A stretch of DNA of 64,000 nucleotides, from assembly GCF_003026495.1 (NCBI RefSeq), contig NZ_PYMA01000009.1:124001-188000 (forward strand), written 5' to 3'. Positions 55,259-64,000 of this stretch are shown piece after piece. Under the pieces are notes generated by a model, which was not told the origin of the DNA, ran no database searches, and was given only the letters and a program-made list of their open reading frames with translations. Each line of letters starts with the position of its first letter. The first letter of the stretch is position 1. A program made the translations under genes and the position numbers. Source of the stretch: Photobacterium sanctipauli (lineage in GTDB: Bacteria > Pseudomonadota > Gammaproteobacteria > Enterobacterales > Vibrionaceae).

Positions 55259-56326
55259 ATGAGCCACGACCCACAATGGATTAACAATGCCATCCGCAAA
55301 ATTGAAGCCGACTTCCAGCGCTCTGCGGACACCCATTTAATCAAGCTCGATATCCCGGCCCTTGACGGAATTGATATCTACCTTAAAGACGAAAGCACCC
55401 ACCCAACCGGTAGCTTGAAGCACCGCCTGGCACGCTCGCTATTCCTCTATGCCCTGTGTAACGGCTGGATTGGTGAAGACACGACAATCATCGAGTCATC
55501 GTCGGGCAGCACCGCGGTATCAGAAGCCTACTTCGCCCGCTTGCTCGGCTTGCCGTTTATCGCTGTCGTGCCAAGAAAAACCGCGCAGAAGAAGATTGAG
55601 CAAATTGAGTTCTATGGTGGCCGCGCCCACTTCGTCGACAGCCCTGCCGCTATCTATGACGAATCGCGCCGCCTTGCCAAAGAGCTAAACGGCCATTACA
55701 TGGATCAATTTACCTTCGCCGAGCGTGCAACCGACTGGCGCGGCAACAACAATATCGCCAACAGTATTTTCGAGCAGATGGAGCTTGAAGCGCACCCAAT
55801 CCCAAGCTGGATTGTGATGAGCCCGGGTACTGGCGGCACATCCGCAACAATTGGCCGTTATATCCGCTACCAGATGCACCCAACCAAACTATGTGTGGTG
55901 GATCCTGAAAACTCCGTTTTCCACGACTATTACAAAACCCGCGATCTATCGCTAACCGGAGAATGTGGTAGCCGTATCGAAGGCATTGGCCGCCCGCGCG
56001 TAGAGCCAAGTTTCATTCCCGATGTGATTGATCAAATGCGCACCATTCCGGACGCCGCCAGTATCGCCACTGTTCACTGGTTGGAAAAACTGCTGGGCCG
56101 CAAAGCCGGCGCTTCTACCGGCACCAACCTTTATGGTGTGCTGCAACTGGCTTGTGAAATGAAAGCCCGTGGTGAAAAAGGCTCGATTGTTACCCTGCTC
56201 TGCGATAGCGGCGAACGCTACCTCGATACCTACTTCAATGCCGAATGGGTGAAAGAGAATATCGGCGATATCTCCGGCTATCTTGAACAGTTAACCCACT
56301 TTGAGCAAACGGGGACATTGGGCTAA
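55259..56326 (+). CDS. PLP-dependent cysteine synthase/desulfhydrase-family protein
   Basis: A fold-type II PLP enzyme of 355 residues related to cysteine synthases and, within that family, to Cds1-type L-cysteine desulfhydrases. [20 protein letters not shown] contains the PLP lysine (SLKHR), [11 protein letters not shown] is the substrate loop, and [14 protein letters not shown] binds the phosphate. The absence of the CysK C-terminal motifs and the neighbouring decR suggest cysteine breakdown rather than synthesis; other amino-acid substrates are possible. RBS AAGGAG 9 bases upstream of the ATG. A terminator follows. Confidence 0.82.
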   Translation: MSHDPQWINNAIRKIEADFQRSADTHLIKLDIPALDGIDIYLKDESTHPTGSLKHRLARSLFLYALCNGWIGEDTTIIESSSGSTAVSEAYFARLLGLPFIAVVPRKTAQKKIEQIEFYGGRAHFVDSPAAIYDESRRLAKELNGHYMDQFTFAERATDWRGNNNIANSIFEQMELEAHPIPSWIVMSPGTGGTSATIGRYIRYQMHPTKLCVVDPENSVFHDYYKTRDLSLTGECGSRIEGIGRPRVEPSFIPDVIDQMRTIPDAASIATVHWLEKLLGRKAGASTGTNLYGVLQLACEMKARGEKGSIVTLLCDSGERYLDTYFNAEWVKENIGDISGYLEQLTHFEQTGTLG

Positions 56327-56374
56327 TAGCTAAACCTAGCGATTGATTCGCATCTTACCCACCACCTTTAAGCT

Positions 56375-56405
56375 AGCCGCAGCATCTCGCTGCGGCTTTT
56401 TTATT
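56375..56405 (+). terminator. Rho-independent terminator after the cysteine-enzyme gene
   Basis: AGCCGCAGC-atctc-GCTGCGGCTTTTTTAT, a 9-bp GC stem followed by a T-run. Confidence 0.95.
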
Positions 56406-56529
56406 TAAAGCGCAAAACCCACTCAAGTCTTGCAGGCACCTTCCCTCTTAACCTGCACTGCGGTAGCATTGTGTTGCCAATAGAGAACCTGCTGTTGGTC
56501 TACCCTTGATTGCGAACAGCGATAAGGCT

Positions 56530-56583
56530 AGCACTAACATGGTGCTGCTTAGCGGGTAGTTCCCTACCGACTGTTTTTCGGTA
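56530..56583 (+). promoter_or_regulatory. Structured queC leader with alternative hairpins
   Basis: AGCAC-taacatg-GTGCT (56530-56546) is followed by GGTAG-ttcc-CTACC (56555-56568), and by TACCGA-ctgtttt-TCGGTA (56565-56583). The second and third hairpins share bases, so only one can form at a time. They sit 26 to 80 bases upstream of the queC start. It does not match a preQ1-I riboswitch consensus. Confidence 0.35.
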
Positions 56584-56608
56584 CGAATACAACATAGGAT
56601 ACAAATAC

Positions 56609-57307
56609 ATGCGCAAAGCCGTAGTTGTTTTTAGTGGCGGCCAAGACTCCACCACCTGCCTGATCCAAGCCATGGCAAATTATGATGAAGTTCACTGCAT
56701 TACCTTTGATTATGGCCAGCGCCATAAACTTGAAATCGAAGTGGCCGAATCCATTTGCAAAGAGCTGAACGTCGCGGCCCACAAGGTCATGGATGTCGGC
56801 CTGCTCAATGAACTGGCGATTAGCTCACTGACTCGCGACAACATTGAAGTTTCCCACGAGCTGCAGGCCAACGGCCTACCGAACTCGTTTGTACCGGGCC
56901 GCAACATCTTGTTCCTAACCCTAGCCGGGATTTATGCTTACCAGATCGGAGCCGAAGCCGTGATCACCGGTGTATGTGAAACCGACTTTTCCGGTTATCC
57001 AGACTGCCGCGACGAGTTTGTGAAATCACTGAACCAATCGCTGGTGCTGGGAATGGATCGCCCGTTGAATATCGAGACTCCGCTTATGTGGCTAAACAAA
57101 GCGGAAACCTGGGCGCTGGCTGATCAGTACAGCAAGCTGGATTTCGTTCGCGAGAAAACCCTAACCTGCTACAACGGCATTATCGGTGATGGCTGTGGCG
57201 ACTGCCCTTCTTGCGATCTTCGCAAGGCTGGCCTTGATGATTACCAGGGCAACAAGGAAGCCATTATGGCGGAGCTAACCAGCAAGCAAAGCGCTGGGCA
57301 GGCTTAA
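56609..57307 (+). CDS. queC: 7-cyano-7-deazaguanine synthase QueC
   Basis: ATP-dependent formation of preQ0 from 7-carboxy-7-deazaguanine in queuosine synthesis. From ATG 56609 it begins [17 protein letters not shown] with the ATP-pyrophosphatase PP-loop (SGGQDS), 232 residues (E. coli 231). The zinc site is [16 protein letters not shown] near the C-terminus. The frame is open for 33 codons upstream, but that part is not conserved and lies over the leader hairpins. AGGA is 9 bases before the start. Confidence 0.95.
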   Translation: MRKAVVVFSGGQDSTTCLIQAMANYDEVHCITFDYGQRHKLEIEVAESICKELNVAAHKVMDVGLLNELAISSLTRDNIEVSHELQANGLPNSFVPGRNILFLTLAGIYAYQIGAEAVITGVCETDFSGYPDCRDEFVKSLNQSLVLGMDRPLNIETPLMWLNKAETWALADQYSKLDFVREKTLTCYNGIIGDGCGDCPSCDLRKAGLDDYQGNKEAIMAELTSKQSAGQA

Positions 57308-57324
57308 TCGTCTCTACCGCCCAT

Positions 57325-57362
57325 AAAAAAACCGAAGCACTTTTCAGGGCTTCGGTTTTTTA
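57325..57362. terminator. Bidirectional terminator between queC and prmB
   Basis: AAAAAACCGAAGCacttttcaggGCTTCGGTTTTTT, a strong stem with A-run and T-run, between converging genes. Confidence 0.95.
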
Positions 57363-57379
57363 TTATTCACAATGACAGA

Positions 57380-58312
57380 TTAGTCGCGGTATAGCGCGAA
57401 CTCTTCTTGGCACTCAACCAGCTGCTCGCGGGTCATCATAAACACGCCGTGGCCGCCGTTGTCGAACTCAATCCAAGTAAACGGAATATGCGGGTACTGC
57501 TCTTCCATGTGGATCATTGAGTTGCCCACTTCACAAATCAATACACCGTTCTCTTTCAAGTAGTCAGGCGCATTGGCAAGGATACGGCGAACCAGTTTCA
57601 GACCGTCGGTACCCGCGGCAAGGCCAAGTTCTGGCTCATGGCGGAACTCGTCCGGCAGGCTGTCCATGTCTTCTTGGTCAACGTACGGCGGGTTGGTGAC
57701 AATCAGGTCGTATTGATCTTTTGGCACGTCGCGCAGCAAATCAGAGCGAAGCGGGATCACCTGCTGCTCAAGGCCGTGGTCTTGGATGTTCTGCTCGGCC
57801 ACCGCCAATGCATCCGTCGAGATATCGACAACATCCACTTCCGCTTCTGGGAAGGCGTGGGCACAAGCAATACCGATACAACCCGAGCCGGTACACAGAT
57901 CCATAATGCGCGTTGGGCGCTCGGCAAAGAAAGGTTCGAAGTTGTTTTCGATGAGCTCGCCAATCGGCGAACGCGGCACAAGTACGCGCTCATCAACAAA
58001 GAACTCCATGCCGCAGAACCATGCCTTGTTGGTTAGGTAGGCCACTGGCGTGCGCTCGTTGATACGACGAATAACACGCTCAACAATGCGCAGGCGCTCG
58101 CTGCTTGTTAGGCGCGAGTGGCGAACTTCCGATGGAATATCCAATGGCAAGTACAGGGTTGGCAGTACAAGCTGGACTGCTTCATCCCATGCATTATCAG
58201 TGCCGTGGCCGTAAAAAAGACCCGCTGCATTGAAACGGCTGACCGTCCAGCGTAGCATGTCCTGCAATGTATGAAGTTCGTTGACAGCTTCGTCGACAAA
58301 AATCTTATCCAA
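57380..58312 (-). CDS. prmB: Ribosomal protein L3 N5-glutamine methyltransferase
   Basis: SAM-dependent methylation of a glutamine in 50S protein L3. 310 residues, the E. coli length, beginning [23 protein letters not shown]-binding motif [18 protein letters not shown] and the catalytic NPPY ([13 protein letters not shown]) are present. It is divergent from smrB across 53 bases, as in E. coli. Confidence 0.97.
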   Translation of the reverse strand: MDKIFVDEAVNELHTLQDMLRWTVSRFNAAGLFYGHGTDNAWDEAVQLVLPTLYLPLDIPSEVRHSRLTSSERLRIVERVIRRINERTPVAYLTNKAWFCGMEFFVDERVLVPRSPIGELIENNFEPFFAERPTRIMDLCTGSGCIGIACAHAFPEAEVDVVDISTDALAVAEQNIQDHGLEQQVIPLRSDLLRDVPKDQYDLIVTNPPYVDQEDMDSLPDEFRHEPELGLAAGTDGLKLVRRILANAPDYLKENGVLICEVGNSMIHMEEQYPHIPFTWIEFDNGGHGVFMMTREQLVECQEEFALYRD

Positions 58313-58365
58313 AATAGCCTCCGAATGGCGCTACAATACCGCTATAGAGTTGTTGGAATTTCACT

Positions 58366-58896
58366 ATGAGTAAAAAAGATCTTACCCTGGAAGATGACCT
58401 AGCACTCTTTCAGGATGCGGTTAAGGGCGTAAAAAAGATATCGAATGATACCATAATCACGCCACGCCGACAGAGCCCAAAAGCCGATAAGCCTAAAGTC
58501 TCGGCAAAAGAGACCCAAAATCATGAGTTTTACTTCTCAGATGAGTTCGAACCTCACCTTAATGAAAACGGCCCGACCCAGTATGCCCGTACCGGCGTGT
58601 CTAAGTATGAAGTAAAAAAATTGCGCCGCGGTGTCTATGTGCCCGACATGTATCTCGACATGCACGGTATGACCCAGCAGGAAGCCAAGCGTGAGCTTGC
58701 AGCCATGATTGCCGCCTGTATCAAAGAAAGCGTGGCCTGTTGCTGTGTGATGCACGGCATTGGTAAACACATCCTCAAGCAGAAAGCCCCGATGTGGCTG
58801 GCCCAGCACCCTGATGTGATGGCATTCCACCAGGCACCGCTTGAATTTGGTGGCGATGGTGCGCTGCTGGTCTTACTCGATATTCCTGAGCGCTAG
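58366..58896 (+). CDS. smrB: Ribosome-collision endonuclease SmrB
   Basis: Cleaves mRNA at collided ribosomes to start rescue. 176 residues with N-terminal helical ribosome-binding part (LTLEDDLALFQDAVKGVKKI) and C-terminal Smr domain containing the DxH motif DMHGMTQQEA and HGIGKHILKQ, plus GGDGALLVLLD. Divergent from prmB; terminator downstream. Confidence 0.93.
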   Translation: MSKKDLTLEDDLALFQDAVKGVKKISNDTIITPRRQSPKADKPKVSAKETQNHEFYFSDEFEPHLNENGPTQYARTGVSKYEVKKLRRGVYVPDMYLDMHGMTQQEAKRELAAMIAACIKESVACCCVMHGIGKHILKQKAPMWLAQHPDVMAFHQAPLEFGGDGALLVLLDIPER

Positions 58897-58966
58897 AAGA
58901 GCGCGCCTCGCAAAACACTATTTAGCGTGCGAGAGTACCAATCACTATTGTGAGTACAAAAAAACG

Positions 58967-58994
58967 AAGGGCAGGAACGCATGTTCCTGCCCTT
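58967..58994. terminator. Bidirectional terminator after smrB
   Basis: AAGGGCAGGAAC-gcat-GTTCCTGCCCTT, 12-bp stem; the minus-strand side continues CGTTTTTTTG, so it best serves the lipoprotein gene at 59020. Confidence 0.9.
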
Positions 58995-59019
58995 GCTGTA
59001 TTCATTAAGCCAATTCAGC

Positions 59020-59385
59020 TTAGTATACGTAGCGAGCCAACGCGCCCACATTGATCACCTGGCCTTCGACAATGAGGGTCACCTCGCCGCTATCGCAAAT
59101 TTGCATGCGGGTTTTGACGGCCTGCTCGCTGTAGTAGTGCTCGCAGTTACCGTTACGGGCACTGTCGATGCGAGAAAAGATAGTAATGCCTGCCGGGCTT
59201 AGGAAGTTTTGCGGCGAGGCAAAGGTCAACGTACTACCCGATGCCGAAATGTGCATTTCCTCACTGATACCGTTGGCCCACTTAATCGCGCCATTAGCAT
59301 TGATACTTGGTGCCATTGGTGCCTGCACACACCCAGCCAACAACGCGGCTCCCATAAGCAGTGATAATTTTCCTTTCATCGCCAT
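59020..59385 (-). CDS. Small lipoprotein, unknown function
   Basis: Not recognised. 121 residues with signal and lipobox (KLSLLMGAALLAGC, cysteine near residue 19). The mature part has two cysteines (NGNCEHYYSE and QICDSGEVTL) that could form a disulphide. A second ATG at 59379 is possible. It is followed by a strong terminator and has no operon partners. Confidence 0.75.
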   Translation of the reverse strand: MAMKGKLSLLMGAALLAGCVQAPMAPSINANGAIKWANGISEEMHISASGSTLTFASPQNFLSPAGITIFSRIDSARNGNCEHYYSEQAVKTRMQICDSGEVTLIVEGQVINVGALARYVY

Positions 59386-59490
59386 ATCTTTTGAATAATC
59401 GTCAACAACAATACCTAATTAGGGTATCGACCAGCACACGAGAAACCTGAGCTTTTTTCATCGCCCTTTTTCAGTTCCACGCCAAAGGCG

Positions 59491-59964
59491 CTAGCCTTCG
59501 GGGTTTGCCTGCCACAGCAGCTCACTGGCTTCCGTGTCAGGATCGTACTCAATCGCCGCAATCGACGAGGTGATAAACATCGGTGGCTGAAGGCCTGCAA
59601 CCAATTCTGCCGTAAGGTAACCAACCAACGGCAGGTGCGACACCACCAGCAAGGTTTCAGGGCGCTCTAGCGACACCACAGCCTTGATGTAAGCAGCGAC
59701 ACTGTCGGCATCGCCGTAGGGCGTTATATCATCGAGTGTCATCAACCGCTTTGGCTCTGGTAAGTGCCCGGCCATTGACTGCCATGTCTGCTGCGCACGC
59801 AAGTAAGGGCTGACCCATACCATGTCCAGATCACTACCAAGCTGCGACGCGAGCTGCACAGCCATCTGGGATGATAAAGCCTCACCTCGTGGGGTTAGCG
59901 GGCGTTCTGCATCACTCGGAGCAAAGTTATGAGCCTCACCGTGACGCATGATATAAATTCGCAT
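59491..59964 (-). CDS. sixA: Phosphohistidine phosphatase SixA
   Basis: Removes phosphate from histidine phosphorelay and nitrogen-PTS proteins. 157 residues with the catalytic RHGE motif at residues 7-10 (MRIYIMRHGEAHNF), the DMVWVSPYLRAQQT arginine loop and the second histidine in LLVVSHLP. It lies between the lipoprotein and the divergent M16 peptidase, a neighbourhood shared with fadJ in many gammaproteobacteria. The 290-base gap after it has no feature I recognise. Confidence 0.93.
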   Translation of the reverse strand: MRIYIMRHGEAHNFAPSDAERPLTPRGEALSSQMAVQLASQLGSDLDMVWVSPYLRAQQTWQSMAGHLPEPKRLMTLDDITPYGDADSVAAYIKAVVSLERPETLLVVSHLPLVGYLTAELVAGLQPPMFITSSIAAIEYDPDTEASELLWQANPEG

Positions 59965-60254
59965 AATTCTTCCAATTACTACCGTCGTAAAATCACAGGT
60001 GCGCTATCTATTTTTACTGTCGGCACGCTGAAATTGATCAACTTCACTTTCTGCTGTTCAGCTCTCTAGCTGGCTTATTTGCCATGCTAACAAGTTAGCT
60101 GGCCCGAAAACAGCCATAAAAACGACTCTCTCTCGGTTCCGTGACCCCGGTAGGATCTCACTTTTTCTTGCTGCAACAACAAAGTGTATTATTTGCCAGC
60201 CTTAATAATGAGCGTCATAATTAGTCTAATTTCCTTTGAAAATAGGCTCTTCCC

Positions 60255-63020
60255 GTGCATACAAGTCCCAATGACCCTAAGCAGTATCAATACATAACGC
60301 TTTCAAACGAGCTAAAAGTACTGCTGGTACATGATGCTGATGCACCACGCTCTGCTGCCGCACTGACAGTGAATGTTGGCCACTTTGATGATCCGCTCGA
60401 TCGCCAGGGTATGGCACACTTCCTTGAGCATATGCTGTTCCTTGGCACAGAAAAGTATCCTCGCGTGGGCGAATTCCAGACCTTTATCAACCAAAGCGGC
60501 GGTAGCAACAATGCCTGGACAGGGACGGAAAACACGACCTATTTCTTCGAAGTCAGCCCACACGCTTTCAGTGAAGGGCTCGACCGCTTCGGCCAGTTTT
60601 TTACCGCCCCGCTATTCAACGAGGAAGCCGTCGACAAAGAGCGCAACGCGGTAGATTCGGAATACAAGCTGAAAATCAAAGATGACGTTCGCCGCCTTTA
60701 TCAGGTTCACAAGGAAACGGTTAACCAACACCACCCGTTCTCCAAGTTCTCGGTCGGTGATCTCACCACATTGGAAGACCGCCACGACAAGTCGGTGCGC
60801 GATGAGCTGATTGAGTTCTACCAAACCCACTACTCGGCCAATTTAATGGCATTGGTACTGCTTGGCCCACAATCACTGGACGAGCTGGAAGCCTACGCCA
60901 CCACCTTCTTCCAGCACATCCCCAATTCGGGCATGGCTAAGCCCACTATCCCAGTACCACTGGTGACCGATAACGAAAAAGCCAAGTTCATCACTATCGA
61001 TCCGATCAAGGAAGTGCGCAAGCTCACCCTGTCGTTCACCCTGCCATCGGTCGAGCAGTACTACCGCGAGAAGCCGCTATCCTACATTGCCCACCTGCTC
61101 GGCAACGAAGGCAGCGGTAGCCTGATGTCTCTGCTTAAAAAAGAAGGCTATATCAACACCCTTGCTGCCGGCGGCGGCGTTAACGGCAGTAACTTCCGGG
61201 AATTTACCATCGGCCTGAGCCTAACACCGAAAGGCTTGGCACATATCGACGACATCGTTGAAATCGTGTTCCAGTACATCGCCCTGATCAAGCAACAAGG
61301 GCTCAACGAATGGCGCTACCAGGAGAAGAAATCGGTACTGGAAATGGCATTCCGCTATCAGGAAAAAAGCCGGCCGCTTGATACCGCCAGCTACTTGGTG
61401 ATGAACTTGATGCATTATGCGCCAGACGATATCGTTTATGGCGACTATATGATGGCTGGCTACGATGAAGCCTTGATTGAACAGTTCCTGGCCCAGCTGT
61501 CACCGGATAACATGCGTCTGGTGTTGGTCGCCCAAGGCCAAGAGTATGACCGTACCGCCCAGTGGTATAACACCCCTTATCGTGTAGCGGATTTTTCAGC
61601 CGAGCAAATTGCCCGCTGGCGTGATCCTGCCATTTCCAGTGAGCTTGCCCTGCCAGAACCAAACCCGTATTTGTGCGAACACCTGGACCCACACCCATTG
61701 AGTGAAGGGGCCGAGCTACCGCCACAGTTGATCCAAGACTTACCGGGGTTTCGTTTATGGTTCAAGCAAGAGCATGAATTTAGGGTACCGAAGGGGATCA
61801 TGTACGTGGCCATAGACAGCCCGCACGCTGTCAGCTCGCCGCGTAATATCGTCAAAACCCGCCTATGCGTTGAGATGCTATTGGAAGCCACCAACGAAGC
61901 GGCCTACCCGGCCGAGATCGCCGGGATGTCATACAACCTGTATGCCCACCAAGGCGGCGTCACCCTGCAGCTATCCGGCTTTAGCGAGAAACAGCCGCTG
62001 TTGCTGAAATTGTTACTCGAGCATTTCGCCAACCGTACCTTTAATCAAGATCGCTTCAATAACATCAAGGCACAGATGCTGCGCAACTGGCGCAATGCCG
62101 CGCAAGACAAGCCGATCTCGCAGCTGTTTAACCAATTAACGGGTGTATTGCAGCCAAACAACCCCCCCTATCCAGTACTGATTGAAGCCCTGGAATCTAT
62201 CGAAGTGGATGAACTACCGGCGTTTGTCGAGGCGATTTTTGCCGAGCTGCATATTGATACCTTTATTTACGGCAACTGGCGCAAGGAAGATGCGCTCGCG
62301 ATCGCTGAGACCTTAAAAGATGCTTTCCGAGTAACCGACCAACTTTACGGGGAGTCGCAACGACCATTGGTTCGCCTGAAGCAATCGGGGACGCTCACCC
62401 ACGAGATCCAATGCCAGCACGCCGATTCGGCTATCTTGATGTATTACCAATCGCGGGAAACCACCCCGCGTAAGATTGCGATATACACCCTTGCCAACCA
62501 TTTGATGTCGACTACGTTCTTCCACGAGCTGCGCACCCGCCAGCAGTTGGGCTATATGGTCGGAACGGCAAACCTGCCACTGAACCGCCACCCGGGGTTA
62601 ATCTTGTATATCCAGTCACCGGTCGCGGGCCCTACCCAGCTACTCGAAGCGATAGACGAGTTCACCAATGCCTTTGCCCTTGTTCTGCTAGAGCTTAACG
62701 AAGCTCAGTGGCAGGCGAGTAAGCAGGGGCTTATCGCCCAGATTTCCGAGCCGGACACCAACCTGCGCGCGCGCGCCCAGCGCTTCTGGGTGAGCATCGG
62801 CAACAAGGATGCCGAGTTCAACCAGCGCCAAAAAGTCATCGAAGCCTTGTCCGGGTTGGATCGGGTCGACATGGTGCGCTTTATTGTCGACATTATTAAG
62901 CCGCGCACCTCTAACCGTATTGTCATGCATGCCCAAGGCCAAGCACACAGCAACCTTGAGCCTCTGATTATTGGCGAGCCTATCGGTTCAATTGATGAAT
63001 TCCAAAAAGGCGCTTACTAG
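60255..63020 (+). CDS. M16-family (insulysin/protease III-type) zinc peptidase
   Basis: A 921-residue metallopeptidase. The inverted zinc motif HFLEH (HxxEH) lies near residues 57-61 (GMAHFLEHMLFLGT), with the downstream glutamate in EEAVDKERNAVDSEYK. Four M16 domains are present in sequence, and there is no signal peptide, so it is likely cytoplasmic, unlike periplasmic E. coli PtrA. The start is GTG 60255 with only a weak AGG upstream; MHTSPNDPKQYQYITL is the conserved N-terminus. Upstream: sixA, divergent. Downstream: converging fadJ. Confidence 0.9.
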   Translation: MHTSPNDPKQYQYITLSNELKVLLVHDADAPRSAAALTVNVGHFDDPLDRQGMAHFLEHMLFLGTEKYPRVGEFQTFINQSGGSNNAWTGTENTTYFFEVSPHAFSEGLDRFGQFFTAPLFNEEAVDKERNAVDSEYKLKIKDDVRRLYQVHKETVNQHHPFSKFSVGDLTTLEDRHDKSVRDELIEFYQTHYSANLMALVLLGPQSLDELEAYATTFFQHIPNSGMAKPTIPVPLVTDNEKAKFITIDPIKEVRKLTLSFTLPSVEQYYREKPLSYIAHLLGNEGSGSLMSLLKKEGYINTLAAGGGVNGSNFREFTIGLSLTPKGLAHIDDIVEIVFQYIALIKQQGLNEWRYQEKKSVLEMAFRYQEKSRPLDTASYLVMNLMHYAPDDIVYGDYMMAGYDEALIEQFLAQLSPDNMRLVLVAQGQEYDRTAQWYNTPYRVADFSAEQIARWRDPAISSELALPEPNPYLCEHLDPHPLSEGAELPPQLIQDLPGFRLWFKQEHEFRVPKGIMYVAIDSPHAVSSPRNIVKTRLCVEMLLEATNEAAYPAEIAGMSYNLYAHQGGVTLQLSGFSEKQPLLLKLLLEHFANRTFNQDRFNNIKAQMLRNWRNAAQDKPISQLFNQLTGVLQPNNPPYPVLIEALESIEVDELPAFVEAIFAELHIDTFIYGNWRKEDALAIAETLKDAFRVTDQLYGESQRPLVRLKQSGTLTHEIQCQHADSAILMYYQSRETTPRKIAIYTLANHLMSTTFFHELRTRQQLGYMVGTANLPLNRHPGLILYIQSPVAGPTQLLEAIDEFTNAFALVLLELNEAQWQASKQGLIAQISEPDTNLRARAQRFWVSIGNKDAEFNQRQKVIEALSGLDRVDMVRFIVDIIKPRTSNRIVMHAQGQAHSNLEPLIIGEPIGSIDEFQKGAY

Positions 63021-63082
63021 GGCCTGTTGCCCTTCCCCCTAAAATGTCATCAAGCCCTTCACTGCTGGTAAAGGAAACGAAA

Positions 63083-63116
63083 AAAAGCCTGCTTGTATAT
63101 ATCAAGCAGGCTTTGT
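63083..63116. terminator. Bidirectional terminator between the M16 peptidase and fadJ
   Basis: AAAAAAGCCTGCTTG-tatatat-CAAGCAGGCTTTG, a 12-bp stem between converging genes. Confidence 0.9.
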
Positions 63117-63140
63117 CATCTTAACGATTTCTCTTAGTAA

Positions 63141-64000
63141 TTAGCTCTCAGAGTAGAAAGACTGGCCCTCATTCGCCATCGCAACCAGCTTCTCGCATGG
63201 TTTGAAACGCTCGCCGTATTTATCGGCATGGCTATTGAGCAGTTCAACCACTTTGGCTACGCCCAGCTGGTCCATATAACGGAACGGGCCGCCAAGGAAT
63301 GGCGGGAAACCGATACCGAAGATCGCACCGATATCGCCATCCCTTGCCGAGCGCACCACGCCTTCATCCAAACAACGTGCCGCTTCGTTTAGCATCATCA
63401 ACGTACAACGCATTGCCAGTGCCGAACCTTCTTCTTTGCGCTCAGGTTTCAGGTTCAGCAGTTTATAGACCGACTTATCAACGGCTTTTTTCTTGCTGTT
63501 ATACAAGTAGAAGCCCTTGCCACTCTTGCGGCCCTTACGACCATCGCTGAGCAAGGTGTCGAACACATCCGGCCCCTGGAAACGCTCGCCAAGTTCCGCC
63601 ACCAAGATAGGCATGATCTTGGCACCGATATCGACGCCGACTTCATCAAGCAAGGTGATAGGCCCAACCGGGAAGCCAAAATCAAGCAGAGCATTATCAA
63701 GGTGCTCAATCGGCTCGCCGCTTAGCAATACATTGGCCGCTTCATTCATATATGGCGCCAGGATACGGTTGACATAGAAACCGGCGCTGTCACCCACCAC
63801 AATCGGTGTCTTACCCTGTTTCTTGGCTAGGGCAACCACGGTGGCAACCGTCTCATCAGAGGTACCTTGGTGCGGGATAACTTCAACCAATGGCATTTTT
63901 TCAACCGGGCTGAAGTAGTGCAAACCCACCACATTTTCTGGACGCTGTGCCGATTCGGCTATTTGATGGATCGGTAACGAAGAGGTATTGGTGGCAAAAA
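63141..64000 (-). CDS. fadJ: Fatty-acid oxidation complex alpha subunit FadJ (5' end outside window)
   Basis: Bifunctional enoyl-CoA hydratase/3-hydroxyacyl-CoA dehydrogenase. Only the 3' 860 bases are in the window. They cover the end of the NAD domain ([40 protein letters not shown]) and the C-terminal 3HCDH domain ([51 protein letters not shown]), ending QSFYSES. FadJ rather than FadB from this ending and the sixA neighbourhood; fadI is expected beyond 64000. An internal ATG at 63932 is not the start. Confidence 0.9.
   Translation of the reverse strand, partial: FATNTSSLPIHQIAESAQRPENVVGLHYFSPVEKMPLVEVIPHQGTSDETVATVVALAKKQGKTPIVVGDSAGFYVNRILAPYMNEAANVLLSGEPIEHLDNALLDFGFPVGPITLLDEVGVDIGAKIMPILVAELGERFQGPDVFDTLLSDGRKGRKSGKGFYLYNSKKKAVDKSVYKLLNLKPERKEEGSALAMRCTLMMLNEAARCLDEGVVRSARDGDIGAIFGIGFPPFLGGPFRYMDQLGVAKVVELLNSHADKYGERFKPCEKLVAMANEGQSFYSES

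Noticed and set aside
56510..56608. preQ1-I riboswitch in front of queC
   Set aside because: The class I stem-loop with its A-rich tail (like AAAAAACTA) is not present; only generic hairpins are seen.

Overview
The window reads as a chromosome segment of a marine gammaproteobacterium of the family Vibrionaceae, most likely Photobacterium or a close relative. The evidence is the toxR-toxS pair set between htpG and recR, an OmpU/OmpL-type porin nearby, NagC-controlled nag genes, and close protein resemblance to Vibrio and E. coli housekeeping genes. The species is not resolved. Almost the whole window is coding. I see no rRNA, tRNA, CRISPR array, prophage or insertion sequence.

Layout. (1) 1-4771: N-acetylglucosamine use: nagE (partial, minus) divergent from nagB-nagA-nagC, with a NagC-like operator and a CRP site between them. 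(2) 4864-27455: a block resembling the E. coli ybaL-gsk-hemH-adk-htpG-recR-ybaB-dnaX-apt-ybaN-priC-rsmS region. Lineage-specific additions are asnB, toxRS, a 38-residue small gene, a DksA-like zinc-finger gene, a DUF2057 gene, a porin, dinG and a histone-deacetylase-family gene lodged between priC and rsmS. dnaX keeps the programmed -1 frameshift site. A 169-bp tandem repeat lies between asnB and gsk. (3) 27746-28981: an unassigned lipoprotein.

(4) 29054-36954: a copper/silver export and tolerance cluster. It starts at a MerR/CueR-type promoter with a 19-bp spacer, followed by a Met/His/Cys-rich secreted protein, an outer-membrane factor (CusC type), a CusB adaptor with a fused CusF domain and a Met-His repeat tail, the pump CusA, a CopI-like cupredoxin and CueP. 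All act in the envelope: capture of periplasmic Cu(I)/Ag(I), export through the tripartite pump, and buffering by small periplasmic proteins. No cognate regulator is in the window. (5) 37067-39971: GcvR-like ACT protein, a chemoreceptor and a small membrane protein. (6) 40229-44621: a purine-salvage operon (M20-family amidohydrolase, NCS2 permease, adenine deaminase), divergent from a dehydrogenase-like gene plus MFS exporter pair.

(7) 47867-57307: a second block resembling E. coli: ffs (4.5S RNA), an alkyltransferase-like protein, ybaY, tesB, mdlB, mdlA, decR and queC. glnK-amtB, which separate mdlB from tesB in E. coli, are absent here. A cysteine-synthase-fold enzyme is divergent from decR. 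(8) 57380-64000: prmB and smrB (divergent, as in E. coli), a small lipoprotein, sixA, a large M16 peptidase and the 3' part of fadJ running off the window.

Start codons were moved from the longest open frame where homologous N-termini, ribosome-binding sites or neighbours argued for it (nagA, hemH, htpG, apt, the DUF2057 gene, the porin, dinG, gcvR-like, mcp, ade, the 44915 gene, decR, queC, the ATL gene). Family assignments are from recall of protein families, not from database searches.
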